Assembly (NCBI GenBank): GCA_964465385.1
Contig: CAYXIM010000023.1
Span: forward strand, 1 to 21,313
Origin: JAAYBY01 sp964465385
GTDB lineage: Bacteria > Bacillota > Clostridia > Saccharofermentanales > UBA5734
Length of the DNA stretch: 21,313 nt
Direction: 5' to 3'
Numbering within the stretch: the stretch's first letter is position 1; each line of letters opens with the position of its first letter. The notes beneath the pieces are model-generated. The model was given only the letters and a program-made list of their open reading frames with translations, ran no database searches and was not told the DNA's origin. This document shows, piece by piece, positions 12,830 to 21,044 of this stretch. Position numbers and translations under genes: made by a program.

Positions 12830-14203
12830 TTAATCCTTCCCGTAATATTGGTCGATATAGCTGTCCCGAATCCGTTTCAACTCATTGCGTGGCAGCATGG
12901 ACAAAAGCTGCCAGCCAATCTTGAGCGTCTCATCAATGCTGCGTTCGGTTTCAAAGCCCTGCGAAACATAGGTGGCTTCAAAGGCATCTGAGAAACGCGC
13001 ATAGATCCGGTCAACATCTGACAGGGCATCCTCGCCCAGGATGATCTGCAATTCCTTGGCTTCCTTGCCCCGCGAATAAGCCGCAAAAAGCTGGTTCATG
13101 ACGTTGGCATGGTCGGCACGGGTCTTGCCTTCGCCGATGCCCTTGTCTTTCAGGCGGGACAGGGAGGGCAGCACATCCACCGGTGGGCGGACCCCCTTCT
13201 GGTATAGCTCCCGACTGAGGATGATCTGCCCTTCAGTGATGTAGCCGGTCAGGTCTGGAATAGGATGGGTTTTGTCGTCATCGGGCATGGTCAGGATGGG
13301 CATCAGCGTAATGGAGCCCTCCTTCCCATTTTGACGGCCGGCACGCTCATAGAGGGTGGCCAGGTCGGTGTACAGGTAACCGGGGTAGCCGCGCCTGCCC
13401 GGCACTTCTTTGCGGGCCGCAGATACTTCACGCAAGGCTTCCGCATAATACGTGATGTCGGTCATGATGACCAACACATGCATGTCCAGCTCAAAAGCCA
13501 GATATTCGGCCGCTGTCAGGGCCATGCGTGGGGTTGAAATCCGTTCGATGGCCGGGTCGTTGGCCAGGTTCATGAACAGAACCGCCCGGTCAATGGAACC
13601 GGTTCGCCTGAAATCGCTGATGAAGTAATCGGCCTCTTCGAAGGTGATGCCCATGGCTGCAAAAACAACCGCAAAACGACTGGACTGGTCCCGCACACGG
13701 GCCTGGCGGGCAATTTGCGCGGCCAATTCAGCATGGGGCAGGCCTGATGCGGAGAAGATGGGCAATTTCTGCCCGCGGACCAAGGTGTTAAGCCCGTCAA
13801 TGGCCGACAAGCCCGTCTGGATGAATTCGTTGGGGTAAGCGCGGGCCGCCGGATTCATGGGCTGGCCGTTGATGTCAGCCATCCGCTCTGGAATGATTTC
13901 CGGTCCACCGTCTGCCGGCTGGCCCATGCCGTCAAAGACACGGCCCAGGATATCCGGGGACAGGGCCAGTTCCAGGCCCTTGCCTAAAAAGCGCACCTTG
14001 TTGTCTTCAGCATTGATGCCCAGGGCACTTTCGAAGAGCTGAAGCAAGGCGTTGCCACCATCGATCTCCAGCACTTTGCAGCGTCTGATTTCACCGTTTG
14101 GCAGCTCGATTTCACCCAGCTCATCATATTTGACATCGACGACGTCTTTGACGAGCATCAAAGGGCCGGCAACTTCCTCAATGGTCCGGTACTCTCTGGA
14201 CAT
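12830..14203 (-). CDS. ntpB: V-type ATP synthase/ATPase subunit B (non-catalytic)
   Basis: The 457-aa subunit alternates with A in the A3B3 ring. It is related to catalytic subunits, but the P-loop is degenerate (LPIFSASGLPHAELAAQIARQ, no GKT), as expected for B. What is seen: the N-terminal barrel (IEEVAGPLMLVKDV), VFDGMGQPADGGP, FIQTGLSAIDGLNTLVRGQK near 130-150, the MTDITYYAEALREVSAARKEVPGRRGYPGYLYTDL region, and SLSRLKDKGIG near 370. The ORF is open upstream to 14287 inside ntpA, but GGGAGGTG before the ATG at 14203 fixes the start, one base after the ntpA stop. Confidence 0.97.
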   Translation of the reverse strand: MSREYRTIEEVAGPLMLVKDVVDVKYDELGEIELPNGEIRRCKVLEIDGGNALLQLFESALGINAEDNKVRFLGKGLELALSPDILGRVFDGMGQPADGGPEIIPERMADINGQPMNPAARAYPNEFIQTGLSAIDGLNTLVRGQKLPIFSASGLPHAELAAQIARQARVRDQSSRFAVVFAAMGITFEEADYFISDFRRTGSIDRAVLFMNLANDPAIERISTPRMALTAAEYLAFELDMHVLVIMTDITYYAEALREVSAARKEVPGRRGYPGYLYTDLATLYERAGRQNGKEGSITLMPILTMPDDDKTHPIPDLTGYITEGQIILSRELYQKGVRPPVDVLPSLSRLKDKGIGEGKTRADHANVMNQLFAAYSRGKEAKELQIILGEDALSDVDRIYARFSDAFEATYVSQGFETERSIDETLKIGWQLLSMLPRNELKRIRDSYIDQYYGKD

Positions 14204-14204
14204 A

Positions 14205-15983
14205 TCAGTGCACCTCCCGGTTGTGAATGGCCTGTATCTGGTCGAACAGCGCCTGATCGATACGGTCCGCCGTTTCTTCAAACGCATCCTCGGGGATCAT
14301 CTTCATCCGGCTGATTTCATCACGAACCGGCAGGGCAATCAGGTCCCGATAGGGTGCATTCTGGTCCAGGGCCTTGGTGCCCTGGTAGAAGAAAGACATG
14401 ATCGTGGACAGCATCCGGTACTGTTTGTGTGGCGACGTATAGGTGTCAATGTCGTCAAACGAGTCCTGATGCAGGTAGTCTTCGCGCAGCGAACGGGCTG
14501 CTTCCAGTTTGAGCCGGTCTGTATAGGACAGCGAATCCTGGCCAACCAGACGTACGATCTCCTCCAGTTCGGCTTCTTCCTGCAAGAGCCTGAGCGCATC
14601 GCCCCGCAGGGTGATCCAGTCGGGCGCAATGTGCTCTTTTTTCCACAGATCCACCTTGTCGGCATAGAGAGAGTAGCTGTTCAGCCAGTTGATGGCCGGG
14701 AAATGGCGCCTGTAAGCCAAGGCTGAGTCCAGGCCCCAGAAAACCTTGACGATACGTAAGGTGGCCTGGGCAACCGGATCGGACAGATCTCCGCCTGGTG
14801 GTGACACAGCCCCGATGGCTGTCAGCACGCCGGTCCGGCCATCCTGCCCCAGACAGGTTACCGATCCGGCCCGCTCATAAAAGCCGGCCAGGCGTGAGCC
14901 CAGGTAGGCCGGATAGCCTTCCTCACCGGGCATTTCTTCCAGGCGGCCGCTCATTTCACGCAGGGCTTCGGCCCAGCGAGATGTGGAGTCAGCCATGATA
15001 GAGACCGAGTAGCCCATATCACGGAAGTATTCGGCAATGGTGATACCGGTGTAAATAGAAGCTTCACGCGCTGCAACGGGCATGTCAGACGTGTTGGCAA
15101 TCAAGATGGTGCGCTGCATCAGTGACTGGCCGGAACGCGGGTCGATGATTTCCGGGAATTCCATGAGGACATCCGTCATTTCATTGCCGCGCTCGCCACA
15201 ACCGATGTAGACCACAATATCTGATTCGGCCCACTTGGCCAGCTGGTGCTGGACAACGGTTTTGCCACTGCCGAAAGGACCCGGTATGGTTGCCGTTCCC
15301 CCTCTGGCAACCGGAAAAAAGGTGTCCACCGACCGCTGGCCGGTGATCAAGGGCTGGTCAGGGGACAACTTGGCCTGGAAAGGCCGGCCCAGCCGGACAG
15401 GCCAGCGCTGCAACATGGTCAACGGCCGGGTGCTGCCATCGTCCTGGCGCAGGACACAGACCGTGTCTAAAACCGTCATGGGCCCTTCATAAATGGCCTC
15501 AACCGTTCCTGACACCCCTGGGGGCACCAGAACCCGGTGCTCAACCAGGGCCGTTTCACGGACGGTTCCCAGGATGTCACCAGCAACACAGGCCTGTCCT
15601 TCCGAGACGACAGGCTGGAAATCCCACGTTTTCTCACGGTCGAGGGCATCTGCTGACACCCCACGGGCGATGTTGTTGCCCACCAGCTCCACCAGACGAT
15701 CCAGTGGCCGCTGGATGCCATCGAAAATGCCGCCGATCAGCCCGGGGCCCAGTTCGACAGACAGGGGTTCGCCTTCAGACACGACACGTTCGCCGGGGCC
15801 AAGCCCGCTGGTCTCCTCATAAACCTGGATCGAGGCGCGGTCCGCATGCATTTCGATGATTTCCCCGATCAGGTTTTTATCCGACACACGAACCACGTCA
15901 AACAGGTTGGCGTCACGCATGCCTTCGGCGATCACCAGTGGCCCGGATACTTTGACAATCGTACCTTGACTTGTATGCTTCAT
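14205..15983 (-). CDS. ntpA: V-type ATP synthase/ATPase subunit A (catalytic)
   Basis: The 592-aa subunit carries the ATP-binding catalytic site. What is seen: the N-terminal barrel (GTIVKVSGPLVIAEGM), GLIGGIFDGIQRPLD, the bulge domain typical of A subunits (about 105-190), the Walker A motif GPFGSGKT at 235-242, GCGERGNEM with the catalytic Glu, and SIMADSTSRWAEALREMSGRLEEMPGEEGYPAYL with the Walker B Asp. The frame is open upstream to 16019 inside ntpG; the ATG at 15983 was chosen because GAGGAG lies about 9 bp before it and the family starts there. Length is normal. Confidence 0.97.
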   Translation of the reverse strand: MKHTSQGTIVKVSGPLVIAEGMRDANLFDVVRVSDKNLIGEIIEMHADRASIQVYEETSGLGPGERVVSEGEPLSVELGPGLIGGIFDGIQRPLDRLVELVGNNIARGVSADALDREKTWDFQPVVSEGQACVAGDILGTVRETALVEHRVLVPPGVSGTVEAIYEGPMTVLDTVCVLRQDDGSTRPLTMLQRWPVRLGRPFQAKLSPDQPLITGQRSVDTFFPVARGGTATIPGPFGSGKTVVQHQLAKWAESDIVVYIGCGERGNEMTDVLMEFPEIIDPRSGQSLMQRTILIANTSDMPVAAREASIYTGITIAEYFRDMGYSVSIMADSTSRWAEALREMSGRLEEMPGEEGYPAYLGSRLAGFYERAGSVTCLGQDGRTGVLTAIGAVSPPGGDLSDPVAQATLRIVKVFWGLDSALAYRRHFPAINWLNSYSLYADKVDLWKKEHIAPDWITLRGDALRLLQEEAELEEIVRLVGQDSLSYTDRLKLEAARSLREDYLHQDSFDDIDTYTSPHKQYRMLSTIMSFFYQGTKALDQNAPYRDLIALPVRDEISRMKMIPEDAFEETADRIDQALFDQIQAIHNREVH

Positions 15984-16018
15984 GAACAACGTCTCCTCAA
16001 TTTGATCTTTCTTTGTCA

Positions 16019-16354
16019 CTATTCATCTTCACGGTCCGCTTCTTGTTCGAACAAATCGATACCGACAGCCCGGCGAACCGCTTCTTGTATCTGCTTCATG
16101 CCAAAGCCGGTCGATCCTTCCATGGAAGGAATCGGGATGATAGCTGGCAGCCTTTGTTTGCGCAAGTCACTCAGATAGGCTTCGTGCTGCTCGGCTATGG
16201 TTTCGGTCAAAAAGATGACCGCCACATTGTTTCGAATCAACGCTTCCAGGGCGGGAACAGCTTCCGCGGGGTCATCCAAGGCGACAACTGTCATGCCGAT
16301 GGCACGATAACCCACCACTGTATCCCGATCTCCCACAACGGCTACCTGATACAA
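16019..16354 (-). CDS. ntpG: V-type ATP synthase/ATPase subunit F, TTG start
   Basis: The 111-aa protein caps the central shaft. The fold is shown by YQVAVVGDRDTVVGYRAIG at the start (compare the family's VAVVGD motif), VIFLTETIAE in the middle and IIPIPSMEGSTGFGMKQIQEAVRRAVGID near the end. The only sensible start is TTG at 16354: GGAGGTGA (16362-16369) lies 7 bp before it, and the homologous region starts right after. An ATG at 16423 in the same frame would put 23 unrelated residues inside the ntpC gene and was rejected. The binding site overlaps the ntpC stop codon. Confidence 0.9.
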   Translation of the reverse strand: MYQVAVVGDRDTVVGYRAIGMTVVALDDPAEAVPALEALIRNNVAVIFLTETIAEQHEAYLSDLRKQRLPAIIPIPSMEGSTGFGMKQIQEAVRRAVGIDLFEQEADREDE

Positions 16355-16361
16355 CGCTTGC

Positions 16362-16369
16362 TCACCTCC
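16362..16369 (-). promoter_or_regulatory. Ribosome binding site deciding the ntpG TTG start
   Basis: GGAGGTGA, 7 bp before TTG at 16354, overlaps the last codons of ntpC. No ATG or GTG in the ntpG frame lies at a proper distance. Confidence 0.8.
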
Positions 16370-17489
16370 AGGGCTGGTAACGGTCACGCAGCCGCTCTCT
16401 GGCCCGTGCCGCCGGCAACCCATTTCTCAAATATGTTATTATCAGCCGTACGTTCTTGATTTCCAGCTGGCGGGCCAGGACAAAAGCCAAAGGCACTTCC
16501 GGACCTTCCAGAACATAGCGGACCGTTTGTAAGTGGCGCATGAGCAGGTTGTCTGCCACAAGGCCCATCCGGTCTGCGTCCTCTGCCTGCGCATCCTGGC
16601 GGAAAAAGGGACTCAACGAAACGTAGGCGGTTGGGGCCAAAAAAGCCAGCAACGCCTCTTCGTCCAAGTCATACAGGCCCATCCACCGGTCCTGATCGAA
16701 GCTTCCACCCGGTACCAGCGCCTTGGCCAGGATGTCACGGCCCATGCGCTGTTTGCGAACCCGGTTGAGCAGGTCCAGGTTGATCAGATCGGCCTGCAGG
16801 GCCAGGTAGTCGCAGAAAAAAGCATTGCCGGTTTCTCTTGCTTTGGCCTGGGCCCGCTGCCAGGCCACTTGATCCAAATATAAGTCCACATCACTCAGGG
16901 CATATCGGGTCAAGTAGCGCTGCAGGGCCTGGGTTGTTGCCTCATGCAACCAGGCCGGCAGATCCGCTGCCTGGTGCTCCGCCACCTGGCGGTAAAGCAG
17001 GGCCGGCTCCACACCGGCAGGCAGCAAAAGCTGGCCGGCCAGGTCAGAAAAAGAAGGCAGGCTGGCCAGGTCGGTGAAATCAGGCCATGCGGGCCCGGCT
17101 GCCTCCGCAACTGCGTCCACGTCTGCTGGCTGGGGAGCCGATGTAATCCACCGGCTCAAGAGGTGCTTGAGCACAACCTTGAGGTTGTGCGCATCATGAA
17201 AAGCCAGCAGCGCGTCCACATAGAGTGGGTTGGGCAGGTGGGTTTTCAGCCAGTCCAGTATTGCACGGCTTTCGCCTTGCAGCCGTTGGTCAGGTGACTG
17301 GCCAGCCGGGTAATCGGCTTCCGACAAGACACGGTCGATATCTTCCTGTGTCCTGGCCTCAAAGAGGCGGTTGGTTTGCGCCCGGTCCAAAAGCTTGAGT
17401 TCCAGGGCACGCACCCACCCAGACAGGTAGAGGTAGCGGTGGCGGTCCCGCTCGGACGGCCTGGGCTGGGTTTGAGGTCGGGCCATCAT
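16362..17489 (-). CDS. ntpC: V-type ATP synthase/ATPase subunit C (d-type rotor adapter)
   Basis: The 375-aa subunit links the central shaft to the membrane rotor ring. Sequence is less conserved than its neighbours. What supports the call: NPLYVDALLAFHDAHNLKVVLKHLL near 88-110 (family motif of Asn-Leu-Lys type), AFFCDYLALQADLINLDLLNRVRKQ near 222-246, and the C-terminal LEIKNVRLIITYLRNGLPAARARERLR, which is the family ending. It is somewhat longer than usual. The start ATG overlaps the ntpE stop as ATGA. Position between ntpE and ntpG agrees. Confidence 0.92.
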   Translation of the reverse strand: MMARPQTQPRPSERDRHRYLYLSGWVRALELKLLDRAQTNRLFEARTQEDIDRVLSEADYPAGQSPDQRLQGESRAILDWLKTHLPNPLYVDALLAFHDAHNLKVVLKHLLSRWITSAPQPADVDAVAEAAGPAWPDFTDLASLPSFSDLAGQLLLPAGVEPALLYRQVAEHQAADLPAWLHEATTQALQRYLTRYALSDVDLYLDQVAWQRAQAKARETGNAFFCDYLALQADLINLDLLNRVRKQRMGRDILAKALVPGGSFDQDRWMGLYDLDEEALLAFLAPTAYVSLSPFFRQDAQAEDADRMGLVADNLLMRHLQTVRYVLEGPEVPLAFVLARQLEIKNVRLIITYLRNGLPAARARERLRDRYQPWR

Positions 17490-18094
17490 GGCTTGACCCC
17501 TGCCACTGCGCCGCTGTGTTCTGTCTGGTCAGCGAAAAGAACGTCAGCGGCCAGTTTAACCCATTCAGGCCGATTGTTTTTCATCAAGGTTTCAAAGGTC
17601 AGGTTCTCTTCAACGCGTGCTTGGCGAATGATGAGGCCGCCGGCAAAAGAGGCAGCCTGCGGGCTCAAGGTCAGTCCCGGTGCAAAGCGCTCAGCCAGCC
17701 GTTTACCGATGTCCTGGTCTTTCTCATTCAAGACCAGCTGGCCCGTGCGTAAGTCCGATTGGTTGATCAGGCCGGCATAAAGGTGTTCTTTTTCGGCGTC
17801 CGGAAGATTGGACAACTGCTCCAGAGCCTGGTCCAGGGCCTGTTCAATCACCATCTGGCGGGCCAGCAAAACGGCCTTGCGCTGGTCCAGCGCAGCCAGA
17901 CTTTGTGCCCGGTCGATGCTGGTTTTTGCGTCGTGTTGCGCCTGCTCAACCGCCTCTTGCACAATTTGCTCGCAGGCATCACGGTTTTGTTTCATCATGT
18001 CCGAGATGACCTGGTCAGCCTGGCGGGTGATCTCCTGTGCTTCTTGACGCGCATCAGTGAGAATTTTATTTTTGATTGATTCTAATCCCTCCAA
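17486..18094 (-). CDS. ntpE: V-type ATP synthase/ATPase subunit E (peripheral stalk), TTG start
   Basis: The 202-aa protein pairs with the G/H-type subunit as the outer stalk that holds the A3B3 head still. The N-terminal half is a long charged helix (LESIKNKILTDARQEAQEITRQADQ onwards, about 5-110), and the C-terminal half is the globular head-binding domain, with GGLIIRQARVEENLTFETLM near its end. The frame extends to another TTG at 18133 without a good binding site. GGAGAGGAG (18102-18110) lies 7 bp before the TTG at 18094, and the family begins with a similar LE..I..KI pattern, so that start was chosen; it remains the least certain start in the operon. Confidence 0.88.
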   Translation of the reverse strand: MEGLESIKNKILTDARQEAQEITRQADQVISDMMKQNRDACEQIVQEAVEQAQHDAKTSIDRAQSLAALDQRKAVLLARQMVIEQALDQALEQLSNLPDAEKEHLYAGLINQSDLRTGQLVLNEKDQDIGKRLAERFAPGLTLSPQAASFAGGLIIRQARVEENLTFETLMKNNRPEWVKLAADVLFADQTEHSGAVAGVKP

Positions 18095-18101
18095 GGCGCT
18101 G

Positions 18102-18110
18102 CTCCTCTCC
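18102..18110 (-). promoter_or_regulatory. Ribosome binding site deciding the ntpE TTG start
   Basis: GGAGAGGAG lies 7 bp before TTG at 18094. The alternative TTG at 18133 has only a weak GGGA three bases away. Confidence 0.7.
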
Positions 18111-18146
18111 GTATCAAGTATCTGATCTATCAAATGGTCCCAATCT

Positions 18147-18626
18147 TCAGCCGATACTAAAGATTGAAAGGACCGAAGCCAGCAGGGCTAAAATGGCGTA
18201 GGTTTCGACCATGGCTGCCATAACCAATGCTTTAGCCTGCTCTTCTGGGCGCTTGGCAACCAGCTCCACACCAGCGACAGAGACCATTCCTTGGTGGATA
18301 GCCGACGCATAGCCGACAATTGCAAGAGGAAGGACCGACATCAGGAAAGCCAGTCCTATCTGCCAGGAAATGTCTGTATGTCCACTCAACAAGCCGGACT
18401 GCTGCATGACCATGAACCAGGTCAAAAGGCCGTAAATACCTTGGGTGCCTGGCAAAGCCTGCAGGATCAGGAGTTTACCAAATTTGTTGGGGTCTTCTGT
18501 CAACACGCCCGCGGCAACTGCACCAACTTTTCCAACGGCTTTAGCCGATCCGATACCCGGCAACAAGGCAGCTAATGCACCAGCCAGCAGCGTTAAGATC
18601 GTCCCTAGGTTTTCTAATAATACCAT
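18147..18626 (-). CDS. ntpK: V-type ATP synthase/ATPase subunit K (membrane rotor proteolipid), Na+-type
   Basis: The 159-aa, very hydrophobic protein has four membrane spans made of two duplicated hairpins, each with a GIGSAKA- or GYASAIHQG-like half. The ion-binding glutamate is E141 (AAMVETYAIL) in the last span. L58, T61, Q62 and Y65 (LPGTQGIYG) and Q112 (HQG) match the Na+ ligands reported for Enterococcus hirae NtpK, so it probably binds Na+. The first hairpin lacks a carboxylate, as in other duplicated K subunits. The ATG at 18626 is preceded by AGGAGGATG; the upstream AT-rich 51-bp gap may help high translation, since about ten copies are needed per enzyme. Confidence 0.96.
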   Translation of the reverse strand: MVLLENLGTILTLLAGALAALLPGIGSAKAVGKVGAVAAGVLTEDPNKFGKLLILQALPGTQGIYGLLTWFMVMQQSGLLSGHTDISWQIGLAFLMSVLPLAIVGYASAIHQGMVSVAGVELVAKRPEEQAKALVMAAMVETYAILALLASVLSIFSIG

Positions 18627-18677
18627 TGATTCATCCTCCTGATAAAAAGTTTGTTTTTCATATCTTTTTTATTATCT

Positions 18678-20627
18678 TTATCTATCATCATCGGCAGACA
18701 GCAAGGAGACGTATTGTGTTTTCATCCGGAGCGGTTCCCAAAGTTGGCCACCGCCCTCATAAAACTTGCCAAAAAATTCAACGTAATGCAGCCGGCAGGT
18801 GTGAACATAGGCAGACAGGCTGGATAGGGCCAGGTTGAGCAGGTGCCCGCCCAGAGCAATCACCGCAAAAACCACAAAGCCAAAGGCCGTCGGTCCCACC
18901 AAAAAACCTAAAAGGTTCACCACCATAGCGATAACGCTGGTCGCCAGCACAAGAGCCAAAATTCGGGTATAGGACAAGATATCACTGAAATAGCCCGTCA
19001 CATCATACAAGGCCAATAACCCTTTCAGGAAGCGCATAATGGGGTTTTTAGCTTCTCTGCCACCAAACAAAACGATGATGGCTGCTCCGACCACAATCAA
19101 CACCAGTCCGGTCTTACCGCCAAACTGTCCCAGCATTAGACCTCCACCAGTTAAAATCAGGTACCACGGGATAATATCCAAGAGAGCGTCTTTGCCGCGG
19201 CCCAGCTGAAAAAGCATGTGGATATTCATGGCCATGCCGGCAAACAAATGGATTACACCAAAAACCATGCTCCAAATCATCAGTTTAGTTGCATTTTCCA
19301 TAGGGTTGAACCAGAGTGGTTTGGGGATCAACTGGTTCTGGCTCAAGACAGGCAGCATGTCTCCGAAGAAGCTGCCAAACAGAAAACCCCAGACAATGGA
19401 GGACAGCCCGCACAAAAAAAGCATATGTACCATCTGGCTTTTAATTTTCAATTTCCAGATCAAGACGGCACAAAACGCACTGAGCACAAAGCCATAGCCC
19501 ACATCACCCAGCATGAGACCGAAGAAGATGAAGAAAAAAGGTGCCAGGACGGGCGTCGGATCCCCTTCTTGAACCGTTGGTGCGCTGAACATGGTGACGA
19601 TGGTTTCAAAAGCCCGGGCAAAGGGCTTGTTTTGCAACAAGATGGGATGTTCTTCTCCCTGCTGTGCCGGCCGTGATTCAAGCGCAACCAGAAAGCGGTT
19701 GTTTAGCCTGGTTTTGACCCGGCTCACCTGTTCAGACGGAATCCAGCCCGTCAGCCAAAAGGTATTGCGGCTGGACGGCAGGGTGGCAACAGCCTGCTGG
19801 CGGTCTTTTCGGATCAGAAGCAGGTCGTAGAGTAATTCAAAATCAGGGCCGTTTTGGGCCAGTGCTGCGTTTTCCTCTTCCAAGCGGTCTTGCTCAGCCC
19901 GGATGGCGGTTTGCTCTTGCTTGATCTGCCTGATCTGTTCAGCCGCCGTTCCGGTCCGCTCTGTTTCAGGAAGCGGGTTGAAGCCGGCCTGGCGCAACAG
20001 GGTCTGGACCTCTTCCGCACGTGTGTGCAGCGTCACCACCGCACAACGGATGCCGTTTTCATCCTCGGTCACTGGTTGCAGGAAGCTTTCCGGCACCTCC
20101 GTCTGCAACTGCTGCACCAGCTGATCTGTGCGCTGTTCAAAGTCCAGGCTGCCCAGAAAAACCCGGGTCTGGCGTGTGCCCCGTTCATGTAAATCAAGGG
20201 GCAGGCTTTCCCAGGGCTCAAGCAGGGCCCGCGCGGTTTCAAGTCGCTGCAGCTGGACCCGTAATTCAGATAAACGGTTGCTGTTTGCGTCTAGCTGTTC
20301 GATCCACGCAATCAGCTGGTCCTCTTTTCGCGCAATCTTCAGCAGCTCCGCTGCCGGGACCGTCCGCTGGCTGGAGAAGAGTTTTTTAGGTTGCGGGTAC
20401 AGGTGGTTGGCCAGCTGGATGGCGGCTTCCACTTGGGTCAAAAAACCGGCCTCTTTGGGGCCAGACCGGTCAGTATCAGGTTCGCTTCGGTCTTCCGTGT
20501 GTTCACAGGCCTGGCTGGTTTGATCGATCAGTTCAACAGCACCGGTTTCCATCAAGGCCTGAACCACATCGTGCCGCTCTTCGAGAAGGCCCACAACCGT
20601 CAGGCGGTCCATTTTAACGATTGGCAC
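18678..20627 (-). CDS. ntpI: V-type ATP synthase/ATPase subunit I (a-type stator), GTG start
   Basis: The 649-aa protein has a soluble N-terminal half (about 1-340) of two alpha/beta lobes joined by long coiled coils that hold the peripheral stalks, and a membrane half (about 345-635) with some seven or eight spans that forms the ion path. Conserved arginines are R555 (SYTRILALVLATSVIA) and R612 (CRLHYVEFFGKFYEGGG). The start is GTG at 20627: it gives the family's N-terminus (MPIVKMDRLTVVGLLEERHDV), whereas the ATG five codons later would cut it. The binding site is poor; the gene overlaps the ntpF stop by 14 bp, so translational coupling is likely. Confidence 0.95.
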   Translation of the reverse strand: MPIVKMDRLTVVGLLEERHDVVQALMETGAVELIDQTSQACEHTEDRSEPDTDRSGPKEAGFLTQVEAAIQLANHLYPQPKKLFSSQRTVPAAELLKIARKEDQLIAWIEQLDANSNRLSELRVQLQRLETARALLEPWESLPLDLHERGTRQTRVFLGSLDFEQRTDQLVQQLQTEVPESFLQPVTEDENGIRCAVVTLHTRAEEVQTLLRQAGFNPLPETERTGTAAEQIRQIKQEQTAIRAEQDRLEEENAALAQNGPDFELLYDLLLIRKDRQQAVATLPSSRNTFWLTGWIPSEQVSRVKTRLNNRFLVALESRPAQQGEEHPILLQNKPFARAFETIVTMFSAPTVQEGDPTPVLAPFFFIFFGLMLGDVGYGFVLSAFCAVLIWKLKIKSQMVHMLFLCGLSSIVWGFLFGSFFGDMLPVLSQNQLIPKPLWFNPMENATKLMIWSMVFGVIHLFAGMAMNIHMLFQLGRGKDALLDIIPWYLILTGGGLMLGQFGGKTGLVLIVVGAAIIVLFGGREAKNPIMRFLKGLLALYDVTGYFSDILSYTRILALVLATSVIAMVVNLLGFLVGPTAFGFVVFAVIALGGHLLNLALSSLSAYVHTCRLHYVEFFGKFYEGGGQLWEPLRMKTQYVSLLSADDDR

Positions 20628-20937
20628 TGTCGTTCACAATCCTTTCCACAATGTTGCGTGCTGCTTGCGGGAGGCGGGCTTGTGCCAGGGCGCGAAGGTG
20701 CTGCGCTTCTTGCTCTGCTTCTTGGCGGGCTTGCGCTTCCAGCGCCTTGATCTGGTCTTGAGCCTCTGTCGCCAGTTCCTGCTGGCGCATGGTTGCTTGT
20801 TCACGCGCATAAGCTGTGTTTTCAGTCGCTTTTTCACGGGCCTTGTGGGTCTGTTGCTGCGCCTTGGCCCGGGCCGATTCAACCAGCTCTACAGCCTGCG
20901 TTTCGGCCGCTTTAATTTGCGTGAGAAAATCATTCAT
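20614..20937 (-). CDS. ntpF: V-type ATP synthase/ATPase subunit H/G (peripheral stalk helix)
   Basis: The 107-aa protein is almost all one charged, Ala/Gln/Glu-rich helix (about residues 3-85) ending in QAARNIVERIVND, with no membrane span. It should pair with subunit E to form the outer stalk, like Enterococcus NtpF or Thermus G. Sequence identity in this family is low, so position (first gene, before ntpI) and helix pattern carry the call. GGAGG lies 8 bp before the ATG at 20937. It is the first gene of the operon, after a leader of about 65 bases. Confidence 0.88.
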   Translation of the reverse strand: MNDFLTQIKAAETQAVELVESARAKAQQQTHKAREKATENTAYAREQATMRQQELATEAQDQIKALEAQARQEAEQEAQHLRALAQARLPQAARNIVERIVNDSANR

Positions 20938-21007
20938 GCACCTTGCCTCCTCATCAGACGGGACCTTATGGTGTGTCGCTCGGGTGAAACAGACAAATCG
21001 TCACGTC

Positions 21008-21036
21008 ATTATAGCAAAGTTCTCTCAACTTGCCAA
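21008..21036 (-). promoter_or_regulatory. Promoter of the V-type ATPase operon
   Basis: On the minus strand, -35 TTGGCA (21031-21036) and -10 TATAAT (21008-21013) are 17 bp apart, with a TG one base before the -10 (extended -10). An AAGTT-5-AACTT inverted repeat (21017-21031) spans the spacer. It lies 9 bp after the end of the upstream membrane-protein gene. Confidence 0.82.
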
Positions 21037-21044
21037 ACCCGACC

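Noticed and set aside
16355..16423. Upstream ATG extension of subunit F
   Set aside because: It would place 23 unrelated residues inside ntpC. The TTG at 16354 has an ideal binding site and fits the family.
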